Shown here one piece after another: positions 16,828 to 27,479 of a DNA stretch of 61,370 bases. The position numbers and the translations under genes are program-made. The notes beneath the pieces were generated by a model. That model ran no database searches. It had not been told where the DNA came from and saw nothing but the letters and a program-made list of their open reading frames with translations. Source of the DNA: Lachnospiraceae bacterium (GTDB lineage: Bacteria > Bacillota > Clostridia > Lachnospirales > Lachnospiraceae); assembly GCA_024695665.1 (NCBI GenBank), contig JAILHT010000018.1, positions 1 through 61,370 on the forward strand, written 5' to 3'. Positions within the stretch are counted from its first letter, which is position 1. The number at the start of each line of letters is the position of its first letter.

Positions 16828-18339
16828 ATGAGAAAACTGGTTACGGCTTCAGAGATGAAGGCAATCGAAAAAATGTGGATAGACAATATGGGAATAAGCT
16901 CTCTGGCCCTTATGGAAGTTGCGGCTCAAAGTGTAGTTGGTGAGATAGAGAAGGTTTTTGACAGCGAAGCTTCTGTCCATGTATTTTGCGGGTACGGAAA
17001 CAATGGTGGGGACGGTGTTGCAATTGCAAGACTTTTGTATGCCGACGGTTATGATGTATCAATCAGTATGGTCGGTGCGAAAAATAAGGTCACATATGAA
17101 TGTATGAGGCAGATTATAACTGCCCAAAATTTGAACATGGAATTTGTAAATTGGAACGAGGCTGATTTGGAATCAAAAGATTTTGTTGTGGATGCAATTT
17201 TTGGAATCGGACTTACAAGAGATGTCGGAGGCGATTTCAAAACCGTTATAGACAAAATTAATGATTCGAAGAAATATGTATTTTCGGTTGATATTCCTTC
17301 AGGTACAGATTCTGACAACGGAGCGACAAAAGGTGTGAGTGTAAAAGCTGATAAGACAGTGACACTAGGTATTGAGAAAGTTGGCTTGTATCTATATCCG
17401 GGTTATGATAATGCCGGAGAGATTGTACTTAAAAAAATAGGATTGAATGATGTTTTTGGTATAACCGAAAGATTTATCGCTCTTCCAGAAAATAACGATA
17501 TTGATTTATTCCTTCCAAAACGAAAAGATGATTCAAACAAAGGAACATATGGACATGTACTAGCATTTTGCGGTTCAAGAGAGATTGCAGGCGCTTGTAT
17601 TTTGTCTGTTGAGGCGGCGTACAGAACCGGTGCGGGACTTGTAAAAGCCGTCACTGAAAAATCTAACAGGACAGCGGTTGCAAATGCCGTTCCGGAGAGC
17701 CTTATTGAGATATATGATGAAAATAATGAACCGGATTATAAGAATGACATAAAATGGGCGACGGGTTTTCTTTGTGGTTGTGGTCTTGGCAATACAAGTC
17801 ATTCAAAAAAAATTTTGAAGAACTATTTTGAGGCGCTTAGATTATCTGAGAAAGAGATTCCATGTGTGCTTGACGCTGATGCTCTTAATATTCTTGCAGA
17901 AGATGATAGGATGCTTGATCTTTTGCCCCCAAATTGCGTTATTACGCCACATATGCTTGAGTTTTCAAGACTTACCAAAAAAAACATCGAAGAGATCAAA
18001 AATGACAGACTCAATATCGCTTTGGAATATGCAAAGAAACATAAGGTTGTTGTTGTGCTTAAAGATTCTAGAACCTGTGTGGTCGATTCGACAGGTGATA
18101 CATTCATCATTACAGAGGGAAATAATGGTATGAGCACGGGAGGTGCAGGTGATGTACTGGCCGGAATAATTGCAGGTATTGCAGCTCAAAAAGATGTAAA
18201 ACTGTTTGATTCCGCGGTGGCAGGAGCATATTTACACGCTGTTGCCGCAAAAAAAGCGCTTGAGAATAATACTTGCGAAACACTTATTGCATCCGATATA
18301 TCTAAGGCATTGCCGTATGCTTATAAAACTTGTCACTAA
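16828..18339 (+). CDS. nnrDE: Bifunctional NAD(P)H-hydrate epimerase / ADP-dependent dehydratase
   Basis: A 503-residue metabolite-repair enzyme. The N-terminal YjeF_N domain (~1-210) epimerises R- to S-NAD(P)HX and has FCGYGNNGGDGVAIARLL and SVDIPSGTDSDNG. The C-terminal carbohydrate-kinase-like domain (~225-503) dehydrates S-NAD(P)HX using ADP and carries GTYGHVLAFCGS and the phosphate-binding STGGAGDVLAGIIAG. The fused form is common in bacteria. CGGAGG lies 5 to 10 bases before the ATG. Sitting just behind the NADH sensor rex, it joins NADH sensing to NADH repair. Confidence 0.95.
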   Translation: MRKLVTASEMKAIEKMWIDNMGISSLALMEVAAQSVVGEIEKVFDSEASVHVFCGYGNNGGDGVAIARLLYADGYDVSISMVGAKNKVTYECMRQIITAQNLNMEFVNWNEADLESKDFVVDAIFGIGLTRDVGGDFKTVIDKINDSKKYVFSVDIPSGTDSDNGATKGVSVKADKTVTLGIEKVGLYLYPGYDNAGEIVLKKIGLNDVFGITERFIALPENNDIDLFLPKRKDDSNKGTYGHVLAFCGSREIAGACILSVEAAYRTGAGLVKAVTEKSNRTAVANAVPESLIEIYDENNEPDYKNDIKWATGFLCGCGLGNTSHSKKILKNYFEALRLSEKEIPCVLDADALNILAEDDRMLDLLPPNCVITPHMLEFSRLTKKNIEEIKNDRLNIALEYAKKHKVVVVLKDSRTCVVDSTGDTFIITEGNNGMSTGGAGDVLAGIIAGIAAQKDVKLFDSAVAGAYLHAVAAKKALENNTCETLIASDISKALPYAYKTCH

Positions 18340-18358
18340 TTTGAAATAATGATAAAAT
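18330..18358 (+). promoter_or_regulatory. yebC promoter
   Basis: TTGTCA at 18330-18335, 17-base spacer, TAAAAT at 18353-18358. The -35 overlaps the final codons of nnrDE. Start predicted near 18365; the leader carries AGAGGA before the ATG at 18395. Confidence 0.6.
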
Positions 18359-18394
18359 AAAGAGAATATTTAAATAGAAAAGAGGATTTATTAT

Positions 18395-19123
18395 ATGTCA
18401 GGACATTCTAAATTTGCAAACATTAAGCATAAGAAAGAGAAGAATGACGCAGCGAAGGGAAAGATTTTTACCATAATCGGAAGAGAGATAGCCATCGCCG
18501 TTAAAGAGGGCGGACCGGATCCTGCAAACAACAGCAAACTTAGAGATGTTATTGCTAAAGCAAAATCAAACAACATGCCGAACGATACCATCGATAGAGG
18601 TATCAAGAAGGCTGCCGGAGATGCAAACAGCGTAAATTACGAGTCTGTAACCTATGAGGGATACGGACCATCCGGAACAGCTATAATTGTAAAAGCACTT
18701 ACCGACAATAAAAACAGAACTGCAGCCAATGTAAGAAACTGTTTTACAAAAGGACACGGAAATATAGGAACTCAGGGATGCGTATCATATATGTTTGACG
18801 AAAAAGGTCAGATTATAGTAGCGAAGGAAGATTGTAAACTCGATGCGGATGATCTCATGATGCTCGCACTCGATGCGGGAGCAGACGATTTCAATGAGGA
18901 GGAAGACAGCTACGAGATTTTGACTACTCCGGAAGCTTTTTCCGCTGTAAGAGAAGGACTTGAGGCTGAAGGAATTACTATGGCCGACGCAGAGGTAACC
19001 ATGCTTCCTCAGAACTATGTGAGTTTGTCATCCGATGAGGATATTACAAATATTACTAGAATTCTCGATCTTCTTGATGAAGATGATGATGTTCAGGAAG
19101 TTTTCCATAACTGGGATGAATAA
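18395..19123 (+). CDS. yebC: YebC/PmpR (TACO1) family protein
   Basis: A 242-residue member of the YebC family, recognised from MSGHSKFANIKHKK at the start and the GPDPANNSKLRDVIAKAKSN block. The acidic C terminus is also typical. Family members have been described as transcriptional regulators and as factors that help ribosomes at difficult sequences. The sequence does not say which applies here. Likely transcribed from its own promoter, with glgA following after 34 bases and a good AAGGAGG. Confidence 0.93.
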   Translation: MSGHSKFANIKHKKEKNDAAKGKIFTIIGREIAIAVKEGGPDPANNSKLRDVIAKAKSNNMPNDTIDRGIKKAAGDANSVNYESVTYEGYGPSGTAIIVKALTDNKNRTAANVRNCFTKGHGNIGTQGCVSYMFDEKGQIIVAKEDCKLDADDLMMLALDAGADDFNEEEDSYEILTTPEAFSAVREGLEAEGITMADAEVTMLPQNYVSLSSDEDITNITRILDLLDEDDDVQEVFHNWDE

Positions 19124-19157
19124 TTAAACTATATCAGGTTATTTAAGGAGGTCATAT

Positions 19158-20609
19158 ATGAAAAGTATTTTGTTTGCTGCATCTGAATGTGTACCATTCA
19201 TAAAAACCGGCGGACTTGCTGATGTATGTGGTGCTTTGCCAAAGGAATTCGACAAGAATGAGTGGGATATAAGGGTTATCTTACCTTTGTATACCTGCAT
19301 ACCTGAAAAGTATCGAAATAATTTTAAATACATTACAAATTTCTATATGACCGCCGGACCTTACATACGAAACAAGTATGTCGGAGTGTTCAGCTATGAA
19401 CTCGACGGAATAACCTATTATTTTATAGACAACCAGGAATACTTTAATGTCACCGAACCATATGGTGATCTTTTGTGGGATATCGAGAGATTCACTTTCT
19501 TTGACAAAGCGGTTCTGTCAGTTTTAAAACATATCAATTTCAGACCGGAACTTATTCATTGCCATGATTGGCAGACCGGATTTATACCGGTTTATCTCAA
19601 GAACGAATTTGCCGCCGATTCCTTCTATTGGGGAATCAAGACAATGATGACTATCCACAATCTCAGATTCCAGGGAGTGTGGGATGTAAAGACTGTTCAG
19701 GGATTTACAGGATTCAGAAGTGATCTTTTTGCTCCTGATAAGCTCGAGTTTAAAAAAGATGCAAATATGTTGAAGGGTGGTCTTGTCTATGCTGATTACA
19801 TCACTACAGTCAGTGAGAATTATGCAAATGAGATTCAGACACCGGAGTATGGTGAAGGCCTTGAGGGATTGCTTGGAGCAAGACATTTCGATATGAAAGG
19901 AATTGTAAACGGAATCGATTATAAGGTTTACAATCCGGATACAGATAAGAGCATATTTACAAATTACAATGTGGATAACTTCAGAAAGAAAAAGGCTTTA
20001 AATAAGACCAAACTGCAGGAGATGCTTGGACTTGATGTCGAAAAGAAGAAGTTTGTCATAGGACTCATATCCAGACTTACGGATCAGAAAGGTCTCAATC
20101 TTATCAATTATGTGATGGATTCATTGACAGATGATTTCACGCAGTTTGTTGTCATCGGAACAGGTGATCCATATTATGAGAATCTTATGCGTCATTATGC
20201 ATGGAAGTATCCGACAAGAGTATCAGCTAATATATGTTACTCCGACGATTTGGCTCACAAGCTTTACGCTGCTGCGGATGCGTTTTTGATGCCGTCGCTG
20301 TTTGAACCTTGCGGGCTTACTCAGTTGATATCATACAGATATGGAACGGTTCCTATTGTCAGAGAGACAGGTGGTCTTAAAGATACTGTCATTCCTTATA
20401 ATGAGTATGAAAATACCGGAACAGGTTTCTCTTTCACAAATTACAATGCAGATGATATGTTATATGTTATTAATTACGCAAAACATATTTTCTTTGATAG
20501 AAAGAGACAGTGGAATCAGATGATGGAGCGAGGAATGAAGTCCGATTATTCATGGACTGCATCCCGCGGAAAATATGAGGAATTGTATAACTATCTTCTT
20601 GGTTATTAA
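19158..20609 (+). CDS. glgA: Glycogen synthase
   Basis: GT5 glycosyltransferase of 483 residues that adds glucose from ADP-glucose to glycogen. The ADP-binding KTGGLADVCGALP motif starts at Lys16. The C-terminal Rossmann domain has LISRLTDQKGLNL and the catalytic loop SLFEPCGLTQLISY. Length is normal. No glgC, glgB or glgP lies nearby, so the rest of glycogen metabolism is encoded elsewhere. A hairpin follows the stop codon. Confidence 0.96.
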   Translation: MKSILFAASECVPFIKTGGLADVCGALPKEFDKNEWDIRVILPLYTCIPEKYRNNFKYITNFYMTAGPYIRNKYVGVFSYELDGITYYFIDNQEYFNVTEPYGDLLWDIERFTFFDKAVLSVLKHINFRPELIHCHDWQTGFIPVYLKNEFAADSFYWGIKTMMTIHNLRFQGVWDVKTVQGFTGFRSDLFAPDKLEFKKDANMLKGGLVYADYITTVSENYANEIQTPEYGEGLEGLLGARHFDMKGIVNGIDYKVYNPDTDKSIFTNYNVDNFRKKKALNKTKLQEMLGLDVEKKKFVIGLISRLTDQKGLNLINYVMDSLTDDFTQFVVIGTGDPYYENLMRHYAWKYPTRVSANICYSDDLAHKLYAAADAFLMPSLFEPCGLTQLISYRYGTVPIVRETGGLKDTVIPYNEYENTGTGFSFTNYNADDMLYVINYAKHIFFDRKRQWNQMMERGMKSDYSWTASRGKYEELYNYLLGY

Positions 20610-20621
20610 TGTTAAGATTTG

Positions 20622-20653
20622 ATATAGGTAAGGGTGAATGCCCTTACCTATAT
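20622..20653 (+). terminator. Hairpin after glgA
   Basis: A perfect 13-base stem (20622-20634 with 20641-20653; arm ATATAGGTAAGGG) closing a 6-base loop. The stem is strong, but the following sequence has only a short run of T residues, so it is an imperfect intrinsic terminator. It lies 24 bases before the uppP start and could also act in the uppP leader. Confidence 0.6.
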
Positions 20654-20676
20654 ATTTGGATAAAAAGGGGAAAGCT

Positions 20677-21555
20677 ATGTCTTTGATTCAAGCTATTATT
20701 ATGGGTCTTATTCAGGGATTGACCGAGTTTTTACCGGTATCAAGTTCAGGACATCTGGCTCTGTTTCGAATTGCATTCGGTATAGATACTGAGGTGGGTT
20801 CCGTATATACGGTTCTTTTACATCTCGGCACTTTGATAGCCATATACGCAGTCTATTTCAGAGATATCAACAAACTGATATTGGAAGCCATTAAGATGTT
20901 TATCGAATTTTTGACGAATATCTTTACATTTTTCGCAAACCTTATAAAGGGCAGCGACACTCCTTACAATCGTGTTGTAAGAACTCAATACAGAAAATTT
21001 GTTATGCTCGTTATAGTTTCAACTATACCTACCGGAATAATAGGTATTGTCGGAAAAGATATGGTTGAAAAGGCTGAGGGAGTATTGCTTATTCCCGGTA
21101 TTTGTCTGATTATTACATCTATTTTGCTTTTGATTTCGGATTTTATTCCGGATGGTGAAAAAAAACCGGGAAATGTCACTTACTCGAATGCGTTTATGAT
21201 CGGAATCGCACAGGGAATAGCAACAATGCCCGGTATTTCAAGGTCAGGAACAACGATAGCCGCCTGTGTTATGAGCGGTTTTGAAAGATCGTTTGCCGTA
21301 AAATATTCATTTATTATGTCTGTTCCGGCTGTGCTCGGTGCAGCGCTTTTAAAATTGAAAGATTTGGGTGAGGTGGCGGAATCGTCAAATACTGATATGC
21401 ATATTCTTTTGATTGGTACCGTCGTTTCGGCCGTTGTAGGTTATATAGCAATTAAGGCTATGCTTTATATTGTTAAAAAGAAGAAATTTATTTTCTTTTC
21501 ATTATATTGTTTTGTTGTCGGAGTGGCTTCAATTTATTGCTACTTCACAATGTAG
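20677..21555 (+). CDS. uppP: Undecaprenyl-diphosphatase
   Basis: A 292-residue polytopic membrane phosphatase (BacA/UppP) that recycles the undecaprenyl carrier lipid for peptidoglycan synthesis. Both active-site motifs are present: GLTEFLPVSSSGHL near the N terminus and MPGISRSGTTI in the middle. Hydrophobic segments recur along the protein. The ATG at 20677 follows AAAAAGGGGAAA; an in-frame ATG at 20638 lies within the glgA hairpin and would add 13 residues. Loss of UppP typically raises bacitracin sensitivity. ftsK follows after 15 bases. Confidence 0.95.
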   Translation: MSLIQAIIMGLIQGLTEFLPVSSSGHLALFRIAFGIDTEVGSVYTVLLHLGTLIAIYAVYFRDINKLILEAIKMFIEFLTNIFTFFANLIKGSDTPYNRVVRTQYRKFVMLVIVSTIPTGIIGIVGKDMVEKAEGVLLIPGICLIITSILLLISDFIPDGEKKPGNVTYSNAFMIGIAQGIATMPGISRSGTTIAACVMSGFERSFAVKYSFIMSVPAVLGAALLKLKDLGEVAESSNTDMHILLIGTVVSAVVGYIAIKAMLYIVKKKKFIFFSLYCFVVGVASIYCYFTM

Positions 21556-21570
21556 GTTGGGGAGGATTAG

Positions 21571-24348
21571 ATGGCTCAGTCCACAAAGTCAACCGGAAGA
21601 AGAAAGAGTTCTGCATCGGGCAGTACAAGAAAGTCATCTTCCGGAAGTAAACGTAAATCAACAAGAAGAACAAAATCAGAGATACTTGAAGCTGCTAAGA
21701 GAAAGCAGGAGGCAACTATTCTTGTAACTCTGGGAATCTGTATTCTTCTTTTTATCAGCAATATGAATATAGGAGGCCCGCTTCTTAAAGCATTGAGCAA
21801 CATTCAGTTTGGAATATTCGGACTTTTGGCTTATGTTGCACCTGTCTATATTTTCTTATTGATTCTTTTTGTATTATCAAATATAGGTATTACCACAGCA
21901 AAGATTAAAGCAGCTTTGTCTGTTGTCATGGTGCTTTTTTTGGAATTGTTCTGCGAACTTATATCTGTTGTCTCAGATCCATCCGGGGTTACGGGACCGG
22001 TGGAGTCTTTTTCTTATAGTAGTGCAAATCATATCGGTGGTGGATTCCTTGGAGGAATGACAGCTTGTTTTCTGGTGCCTGCAATAGGAATTTTGGGATC
22101 TTTTATCATTGACATAATCGGAATAATTGTTTGCTTTATCTTTATATCGGAAAAATCTCTTTTTGCATTTTTGAAAGATAGCGGGACTCTTGTTCATGAT
22201 TCTCACGTAAGAAGAAGTGACGAGAGAGAAGCGCTTCGAGAGATTCAAGAGGAAAATCGCGCCAGAAGAATGGCCGAAAAGGAAGAAAAGAAGAAAAAAC
22301 GTATGGAGATGACAGCGGAGGGCGTGACTCTTGATACAATTGTCGGTGGGAGTGAAAATGCAAATGAACCCATTATGGAAGTTCATGAATTGCAGTACGA
22401 AGAATCGACTGTAACAGAAGAACCTACTTTCGAAACTGTAAATCAGCAAGAAGAAACTTTCAAGTTCAGTGATACGATCAATAATGATACACCAGATTTT
22501 AATGAGACATACGGCAATAATGAGAATTTGAAATATAATGAAGATGTGATTCCACCTGAGTTTGATGAGACCGGAATTGAGAAAATCAGAATAGAAGATT
22601 ATTCATATATGGAATATACAGGTTCTGACAGTAACGTGAATAACAATACATTCGATTCCGAAGATATATCTGACAGCTATGATGACATGCCTCAGACAGA
22701 AATACCGCAGGAAGAAGTGTCACAGACGGAAATAACATATGGAGAAGTAACCGAGGAGGATTATGCACCAAAAACGTCTAAGTCGGTTAATGAAGAAACT
22801 CCTGTAACTTCGGTTAAACAGAAGATAAAAGAGGAACCTGAGGAGGTTGAGGTCAAAAAAGATGTAGAGGATTATGCAAATTACAAATATCCTCCGGTAA
22901 CATTGCTCAAACCGCCGGCAGGAGGCAAGAAGACTGATGCTGTCAAGACATTGAATGAGACTGCCGATAAGCTTCAGAAGACTCTCATCAATTTTGGCGT
23001 TGATGCCAAGGTAACAAATTACAGCAAAGGACCTGCTGTAACCAGATTTGAGATCACTCCAAGCATGGGTACAAAGGTAAGCAAGATACTCAATCTTCAA
23101 GATGATATAAAACTGAATCTTGCGGCGGCTGATATAAGAATAGAGGCTCCTATTCCGGGTAAATCAGCCATCGGAATAGAGGTTCCTAATAAAGAAACCG
23201 AGAGTGTAAGCTTGAGAGAACTTATTGATTCTGAAGAGTTTTCGAAGATTGACAGTAAGATAGCTTTTGCTGCGGGACGTGATATAGCCGGAAAAATTGT
23301 ATTTGCGGACATTGCAAAGATGCCTCACGTACTTATTGCTGGAGCAACCGGTTCCGGTAAGTCGGTATGTATAAATACAATTATTATGAGTATTTTATAT
23401 AAAGCAAAACCGAATGAGGTAAAACTTATTATGATCGATCCTAAGGTAGTTGAGCTCAGCGTATATAATGGAATACCTCATTTGCTCATACCGGTTGTCA
23501 CAGAGCCTAAGAAAGCTGCAGGAGCCTTGAATTGGGCTGTGGCGGAGATGGACAGAAGATATCGCATGTTCTCAGAGTACGGTGTAAGGGATATGAAGGG
23601 CTTCAACGAGAAAGTTGATTCGCTTCCTAAGGACATTCCTGAGGAGACCAGACCTGAGAAAATGCCGCAGATTGTTGTCATTGTAGATGAGTTGGCAGAT
23701 CTTATGATGGTTGCTCCCGGTGATGTCGAATCCGCAATCTGCCGTTTGGCACAGCTTGCCAGAGCTGCCGGAATTCACCTTGTAATCGCAACACAGAGAC
23801 CATCGGTAAATGTTATTACAGGTCTTATCAAGGCTAATATGCCTTCAAGAGTAGCTTTTGCGGTGACTAGCGGAGTTGATTCAAGAACTATACTTGATAT
23901 GAATGGTGCCGAAAAACTTCTCGGAAAAGGAGATATGTTGTATTTTCCACAGAATCTTCAGAAACCGCTTCGTGTACAGGGCGCATTTGTATCTGACAAG
24001 GAAGTGTCCGATGTAGTTGATTTCTTGACTAAAAACAATGGAAATGCAAGTTATGACTCAAATATCGAAACTTCCGTAAACAATGCTCAAAATATGGCTG
24101 TTATGGGATCATTATCCACTGCTGACGACAATGACAGAGATGTTTTGTTCAATGAAGTAGGAAGATTCCTTATCGAGAATGAAAAAGGCTCAATAGGCGT
24201 TATTCAAAGAAAGTTTAAGGTTGGATTTAACAGGGCTGCGAGAATAATGGATCAGCTTGCAGATGCAGGTGTTGTCGGACCCGAAGAGGGAACAAAGCCT
24301 CGTAAGATTCTTATGACTATGGAAGAATTTGAAGAGATTAGCGGTTAG
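21571..24348 (+). CDS. ftsK: DNA translocase FtsK/SpoIIIE
   Basis: A 925-residue septal DNA pump. The N-terminal ~40 residues are a Ser/Lys/Arg-rich tail, followed by about four membrane segments (~47-200). A long acidic, low-complexity linker with repeats such as QTEIPQEE and SQTEIT follows to about residue 440. The motor has Walker A GATGSGKS (591-598) and Walker [13 protein letters not shown]. The last ~65 residues are the winged-helix gamma domain ([23 protein letters not shown]) that reads DNA orientation sequences. It moves chromosome ends out of the septum and can activate Xer recombination, relevant to the recombinase at the window end. Confidence 0.96.
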   Translation: MAQSTKSTGRRKSSASGSTRKSSSGSKRKSTRRTKSEILEAAKRKQEATILVTLGICILLFISNMNIGGPLLKALSNIQFGIFGLLAYVAPVYIFLLILFVLSNIGITTAKIKAALSVVMVLFLELFCELISVVSDPSGVTGPVESFSYSSANHIGGGFLGGMTACFLVPAIGILGSFIIDIIGIIVCFIFISEKSLFAFLKDSGTLVHDSHVRRSDEREALREIQEENRARRMAEKEEKKKKRMEMTAEGVTLDTIVGGSENANEPIMEVHELQYEESTVTEEPTFETVNQQEETFKFSDTINNDTPDFNETYGNNENLKYNEDVIPPEFDETGIEKIRIEDYSYMEYTGSDSNVNNNTFDSEDISDSYDDMPQTEIPQEEVSQTEITYGEVTEEDYAPKTSKSVNEETPVTSVKQKIKEEPEEVEVKKDVEDYANYKYPPVTLLKPPAGGKKTDAVKTLNETADKLQKTLINFGVDAKVTNYSKGPAVTRFEITPSMGTKVSKILNLQDDIKLNLAAADIRIEAPIPGKSAIGIEVPNKETESVSLRELIDSEEFSKIDSKIAFAAGRDIAGKIVFADIAKMPHVLIAGATGSGKSVCINTIIMSILYKAKPNEVKLIMIDPKVVELSVYNGIPHLLIPVVTEPKKAAGALNWAVAEMDRRYRMFSEYGVRDMKGFNEKVDSLPKDIPEETRPEKMPQIVVIVDELADLMMVAPGDVESAICRLAQLARAAGIHLVIATQRPSVNVITGLIKANMPSRVAFAVTSGVDSRTILDMNGAEKLLGKGDMLYFPQNLQKPLRVQGAFVSDKEVSDVVDFLTKNNGNASYDSNIETSVNNAQNMAVMGSLSTADDNDRDVLFNEVGRFLIENEKGSIGVIQRKFKVGFNRAARIMDQLADAGVVGPEEGTKPRKILMTMEEFEEISG

Positions 24349-24364
24349 TAAAAGGTAGTTTATT

Positions 24365-25537
24365 ATGAAGTGCCAATATTGCGGAAACGAAATTGAAGAG
24401 GGAAAAGTATATTGCAGTTTCTGTGGCAAGGAAGCCAGATTTATACCGGATTACAACGAACTTGACGATAAATTGTTGAGCTATGTTTCAGGCCAGGAGA
24501 CGGGAGAAATCAAACCCGTTTACAATCCGGATATTAAAAAGAATGTTTCTGATGATCTTATTGCAGATAAGGATGAATTGAGACAGACGGTTGGCTTTTT
24601 TACAATGAAGGTGAAGCTTGTAATTCTTTTTGTTGCGCTTTTTTTGTCCGTAATAACCGTTATTACCTGTTTTATTGTGAATAGTGTAACCGAAAACAGA
24701 AATTACAATTCATATGATTACCAGATGGAGATGGGACAGGCTAGTCAGGATGCAAAAGAATATGATGATGCATTTGATTATTATAACAGAGCGCTTGAGA
24801 TAAAAGAAAATGATTCTGATGCATTGATCGCGTTGGCTGAGCTTTATTTGGCTACCGGAGATGAAGCTTCTTATATCGATTATTTGAATCAAGCACTGGA
24901 TACCATCGAGGATAAAACAATAATATACAAAATGCTTATCAATTATTATGACGATAATGAAGAGTATGATAAGATTATAGATCTTTGCAACAGCCTGGAT
25001 GACAAAAACTTGCTGTATCTTTTTACTGAATATCTTGTGCCGAAACCTATCTTCAGTAGTAACGGTGGAAACTTCAGTGAGAGTTTTGAGCTGTCTATCA
25101 ATGCAATGAATGATTGCACGGTATTTTACACATTGGATGGTTCTGATCCTTCCGTGAATGGTTATCTTTACGACGATACAATCACGATAGATGAGGGACA
25201 TACAATTGTAAAAGCGATTGCAATGAATTCGAAGGGAGTATGCAGTGATGTGGCCGAAGCGGAGTTTGAAGTTGTTTTAAAAGAACTTGTAGGGCCATCC
25301 GCTTCACTTCCGTCGGGAGATTATCCGGACGGAGGGGAGATTACGCTGACATGTGAGAGCGGTTTTGTAATATTTTATACATGGGACGGTTCGACTCCAA
25401 ATGAACTGTCAAGTCAGTATGTAACACCGCTTCAGATTCCGGATGGAGCTAGCGTGCTTTCTTGTGTAGGAATGAAACCTGACGGTACAACGACACCTGT
25501 CACCACTTATTATTACACGAAGAATGTTGCTCAGTGA
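24365..25537 (+). CDS. Zinc-ribbon, membrane-anchored TPR protein with chitobiase C-terminal-like repeats
   Basis: A 390-residue protein of unusual design. It opens with a four-cysteine zinc ribbon (Cys3, Cys6, Cys17, Cys20). A single membrane segment (~84-106) follows, then tetratricopeptide-like repeats (~118-215; DAFDYYNRALEIKENDSDAL). Two beta-rich repeats (~228-310 and ~315-388) close the protein. Each contains the chitobiase/hexosaminidase C-terminal type motif (FYTLDGSDPS, FYTWDGSTPN). The ribbon would be cytosolic and the rest extracellular. No enzyme motif is seen. It follows ftsK by 16 bases, so it may be co-transcribed. Function unknown; a cell-surface or envelope-monitoring role is a guess. 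Confidence 0.8.
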   Translation: MKCQYCGNEIEEGKVYCSFCGKEARFIPDYNELDDKLLSYVSGQETGEIKPVYNPDIKKNVSDDLIADKDELRQTVGFFTMKVKLVILFVALFLSVITVITCFIVNSVTENRNYNSYDYQMEMGQASQDAKEYDDAFDYYNRALEIKENDSDALIALAELYLATGDEASYIDYLNQALDTIEDKTIIYKMLINYYDDNEEYDKIIDLCNSLDDKNLLYLFTEYLVPKPIFSSNGGNFSESFELSINAMNDCTVFYTLDGSDPSVNGYLYDDTITIDEGHTIVKAIAMNSKGVCSDVAEAEFEVVLKELVGPSASLPSGDYPDGGEITLTCESGFVIFYTWDGSTPNELSSQYVTPLQIPDGASVLSCVGMKPDGTTTPVTTYYYTKNVAQ

Positions 25538-25576
25538 TAACCGAAGTGTAAAATAGGATAAAGAATTAATGTAAAA

Positions 25577-25615
25577 AAGGGTACATATCAAATTGATATG
25601 TACCCTTATGTTTTT
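25577..25615. terminator. Bidirectional terminator between the TPR gene and the chemoreceptor
   Basis: Arms AAGGGTACATATCAA (25577-25591) and TTGATATGTACCCTT (25593-25607) are perfectly complementary. T-rich sequence follows on the + strand, and a six-base A-run precedes the stem, giving U residues on the - strand. It separates convergent genes. Confidence 0.88.
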
Positions 25616-25631
25616 GGAATATTACAGATAA

Positions 25632-27317
25632 TTACTGCTTTAATTCGAATTTATCTACCATTTCTTTAAGCGATCTTGCATGTTCGCTCATCTCGTAGCT
25701 CAATGCCAATGACTCCTGTGAAGTTGCAGCATTTGTTTGACCTACGGAAGATATCTGACCAATATTTAAAGACATATCCTTAACGGATTTAGCCTGCACG
25801 GTTGAAGCACCTGCAATGGATTTAACTTTATCGGCAATGCCCTGAACCTGAGAAACCATTCCGTTGAGTTCCTCGGCAGTCTCATTTGCAACTGTTATTC
25901 CTTCAGCTACACTTCTTAATGAAGTATTTATAAGTTCTGCAGTATTCTGTGAGGCCTGTACAGTCTGTCCCGCAAGCTGCGATACCTCTGTTGCAACGAC
26001 TGCGAATCCTTTTCCGGCTTCTCCTGCACGAGCTGCCTCAATACTTGCATTGAGCGAGAGAAGATTGGTCTGGTCGGCAATAGAATTGATGGTATCTATG
26101 ATTTTTGATATTTCCTGTGAAGAATTGGAAATGTTGTTCATTGCATCCACAACTTCCTGCATCTTCTGATTTCCCTGGATAATACCTGTCACAATTTCTT
26201 CGACTTCCTTAGAAATGTTTTCTGCGTCGGTTGAGTTTTCGGATATTTCATCTGTTATAGTATTTACTGTCTCTGAGAGATCCTCAACTATATTTGCCTG
26301 GTCAGATACTGTATCTGCGAGATTCTGACCTGCATCAGCGAGCTGTGTAGCACCGGATGAAACCATTCCGGATACTTCCATGATCTCATTCATTGAATCG
26401 GATATCTTCATTGAGAAACTTTCAATAGCATTCTGAATATCTTTGAAATCACCTTCAAACTCGTTTTCAAATTCAATGTTGAAGTTGCCATCTGCCATTG
26501 TAGACATAACTTCATTGATTTTGTCTATGTACATAACGAGTGAATTTACGGCTTTTCTGAGCTGAGATGCAACCTTACCAATCTCATTGTCGACATCGTA
26601 ATTGATCTCAACATGAACATTACCTTTTGCAATCTCTGATGTAGCATCAACAAGCAATGTAAGGTCGTCTTCAATATCATTAATGAGTGCCTTGCTGGTT
26701 TTCCTGTTTATAATAATTATAATGATAAGAGATACTACTAGGGCAATTATTGCGATGACCATGATAACCATAATGGTCACATATTTGTTGTAAGCTGCTG
26801 CCTCTGCTAGATTGCCGGTTTCATCAAGTGAATCGGCAAGCGTCTCGGACACATCATTTAATTTGTTGTTGTAATAGTCCAGTGCACCGGCAGTATCGCC
26901 TGAGTTTATTAGGTCAAGCATCTCAAATGAAGCATCTGAAAATGCCTGCCAGTTCGTATTCAATTCTTCTCCGAGAGTATCATTATTAAGGTTATTCGAG
27001 ATAGTGGAGAAGTATCCGCTTATTTTTTCAAATCTTTCGACAAGGTCTTCGGACTGAGCTGCGGTTACGGATTCGTCATTTGATGCGAGCGCGAAAAGTA
27101 GACGTTTATTTATTGTCTGTACATCTTTTCTAATTTCCATCTGATATTTTTCAGTGACGAACTGCACATTGTAGAAGTTTAAGAAATTGATGGCGATAAT
27201 TCCAATAAATACACCTATCAAAACAGCCATACCCAAAAACATTCTGATTGTAAATCCTGAAAAATTGTTTAATGCCTGTTTGATTGTTCCTTTTTTTTGT
27301 TTAATTTTTTTACTCAT
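25632..27317 (-). CDS. Methyl-accepting chemotaxis protein
   Basis: A 561-residue chemoreceptor. TM1 (~25-47), an extracellular helical-bundle sensor (~48-178), TM2 (~180-204), HAMP (~205-260) and a long cytoplasmic signalling domain follow in order. The hairpin tip signature includes [20 protein letters not shown]. The ligand domain looks like a four-helix bundle without recognisable pocket motifs. The start at 27317 is preferred over the ATG at 27323 because AAGGGG is then 6-7 bases upstream. It has no CheR-tether pentapeptide at its C terminus (ends KFELKQ). It stands alone, so its stimulus cannot be inferred. Its presence suggests a motile cell. Confidence 0.94.
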   Translation of the reverse strand: MSKKIKQKKGTIKQALNNFSGFTIRMFLGMAVLIGVFIGIIAINFLNFYNVQFVTEKYQMEIRKDVQTINKRLLFALASNDESVTAAQSEDLVERFEKISGYFSTISNNLNNDTLGEELNTNWQAFSDASFEMLDLINSGDTAGALDYYNNKLNDVSETLADSLDETGNLAEAAAYNKYVTIMVIMVIAIIALVVSLIIIIIINRKTSKALINDIEDDLTLLVDATSEIAKGNVHVEINYDVDNEIGKVASQLRKAVNSLVMYIDKINEVMSTMADGNFNIEFENEFEGDFKDIQNAIESFSMKISDSMNEIMEVSGMVSSGATQLADAGQNLADTVSDQANIVEDLSETVNTITDEISENSTDAENISKEVEEIVTGIIQGNQKMQEVVDAMNNISNSSQEISKIIDTINSIADQTNLLSLNASIEAARAGEAGKGFAVVATEVSQLAGQTVQASQNTAELINTSLRSVAEGITVANETAEELNGMVSQVQGIADKVKSIAGASTVQAKSVKDMSLNIGQISSVGQTNAATSQESLALSYEMSEHARSLKEMVDKFELKQ

Positions 27318-27374
27318 TTGCATCCCCTTTGCATAGAATAATGTAGGACTTATTTCCTAACATTGATAGTTTTA

Positions 27375-27402
27375 ATTATATATAATTTGTGTATTAAGTA
27401 AA
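27375..27402 (-). promoter_or_regulatory. Possible promoter of the chemoreceptor gene
   Basis: On the - strand, TTTACT (complement of 27397-27402) and TATAAT (complement of 27375-27380) are 16 bases apart. The surroundings are very AT-rich, so alternatives exist. No flagellar sigma-28 consensus was recognised. Confidence 0.4.
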
Positions 27403-27433
27403 GATATTTTGTTTAAAAAAAGCCGTAAAATAA

Positions 27434-27462
27434 AGAAATTCCTGCTTTTAACAGGAATTTCT
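27434..27462 (-). terminator. Terminator of xpt
   Basis: Arms AGAAATTCCTG (27434-27444) and CAGGAATTTCT (27452-27462) with a 7-base loop. On the - strand it is followed by a T-rich run, placing it 17 bases beyond the xpt stop codon. Confidence 0.8.
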
Positions 27463-27479
27463 TTTTGTTTTTAAAAAAA

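Noticed and set aside
20638-20676. Upstream ATG start extending uppP
   Set aside because: It lies in the loop of the glgA hairpin; the conserved N terminus begins at 20677 with a good ribosome binding site.
22360-22890. Possible separate repeat protein or insertion inside ftsK
   Set aside because: The acidic repeats are the usual low-complexity linker of FtsK proteins and are in frame throughout.
25864-26169. Open frame on the + strand opposite the chemoreceptor
   Set aside because: It mirrors the highly conserved signalling domain on the - strand and shows no independent features.
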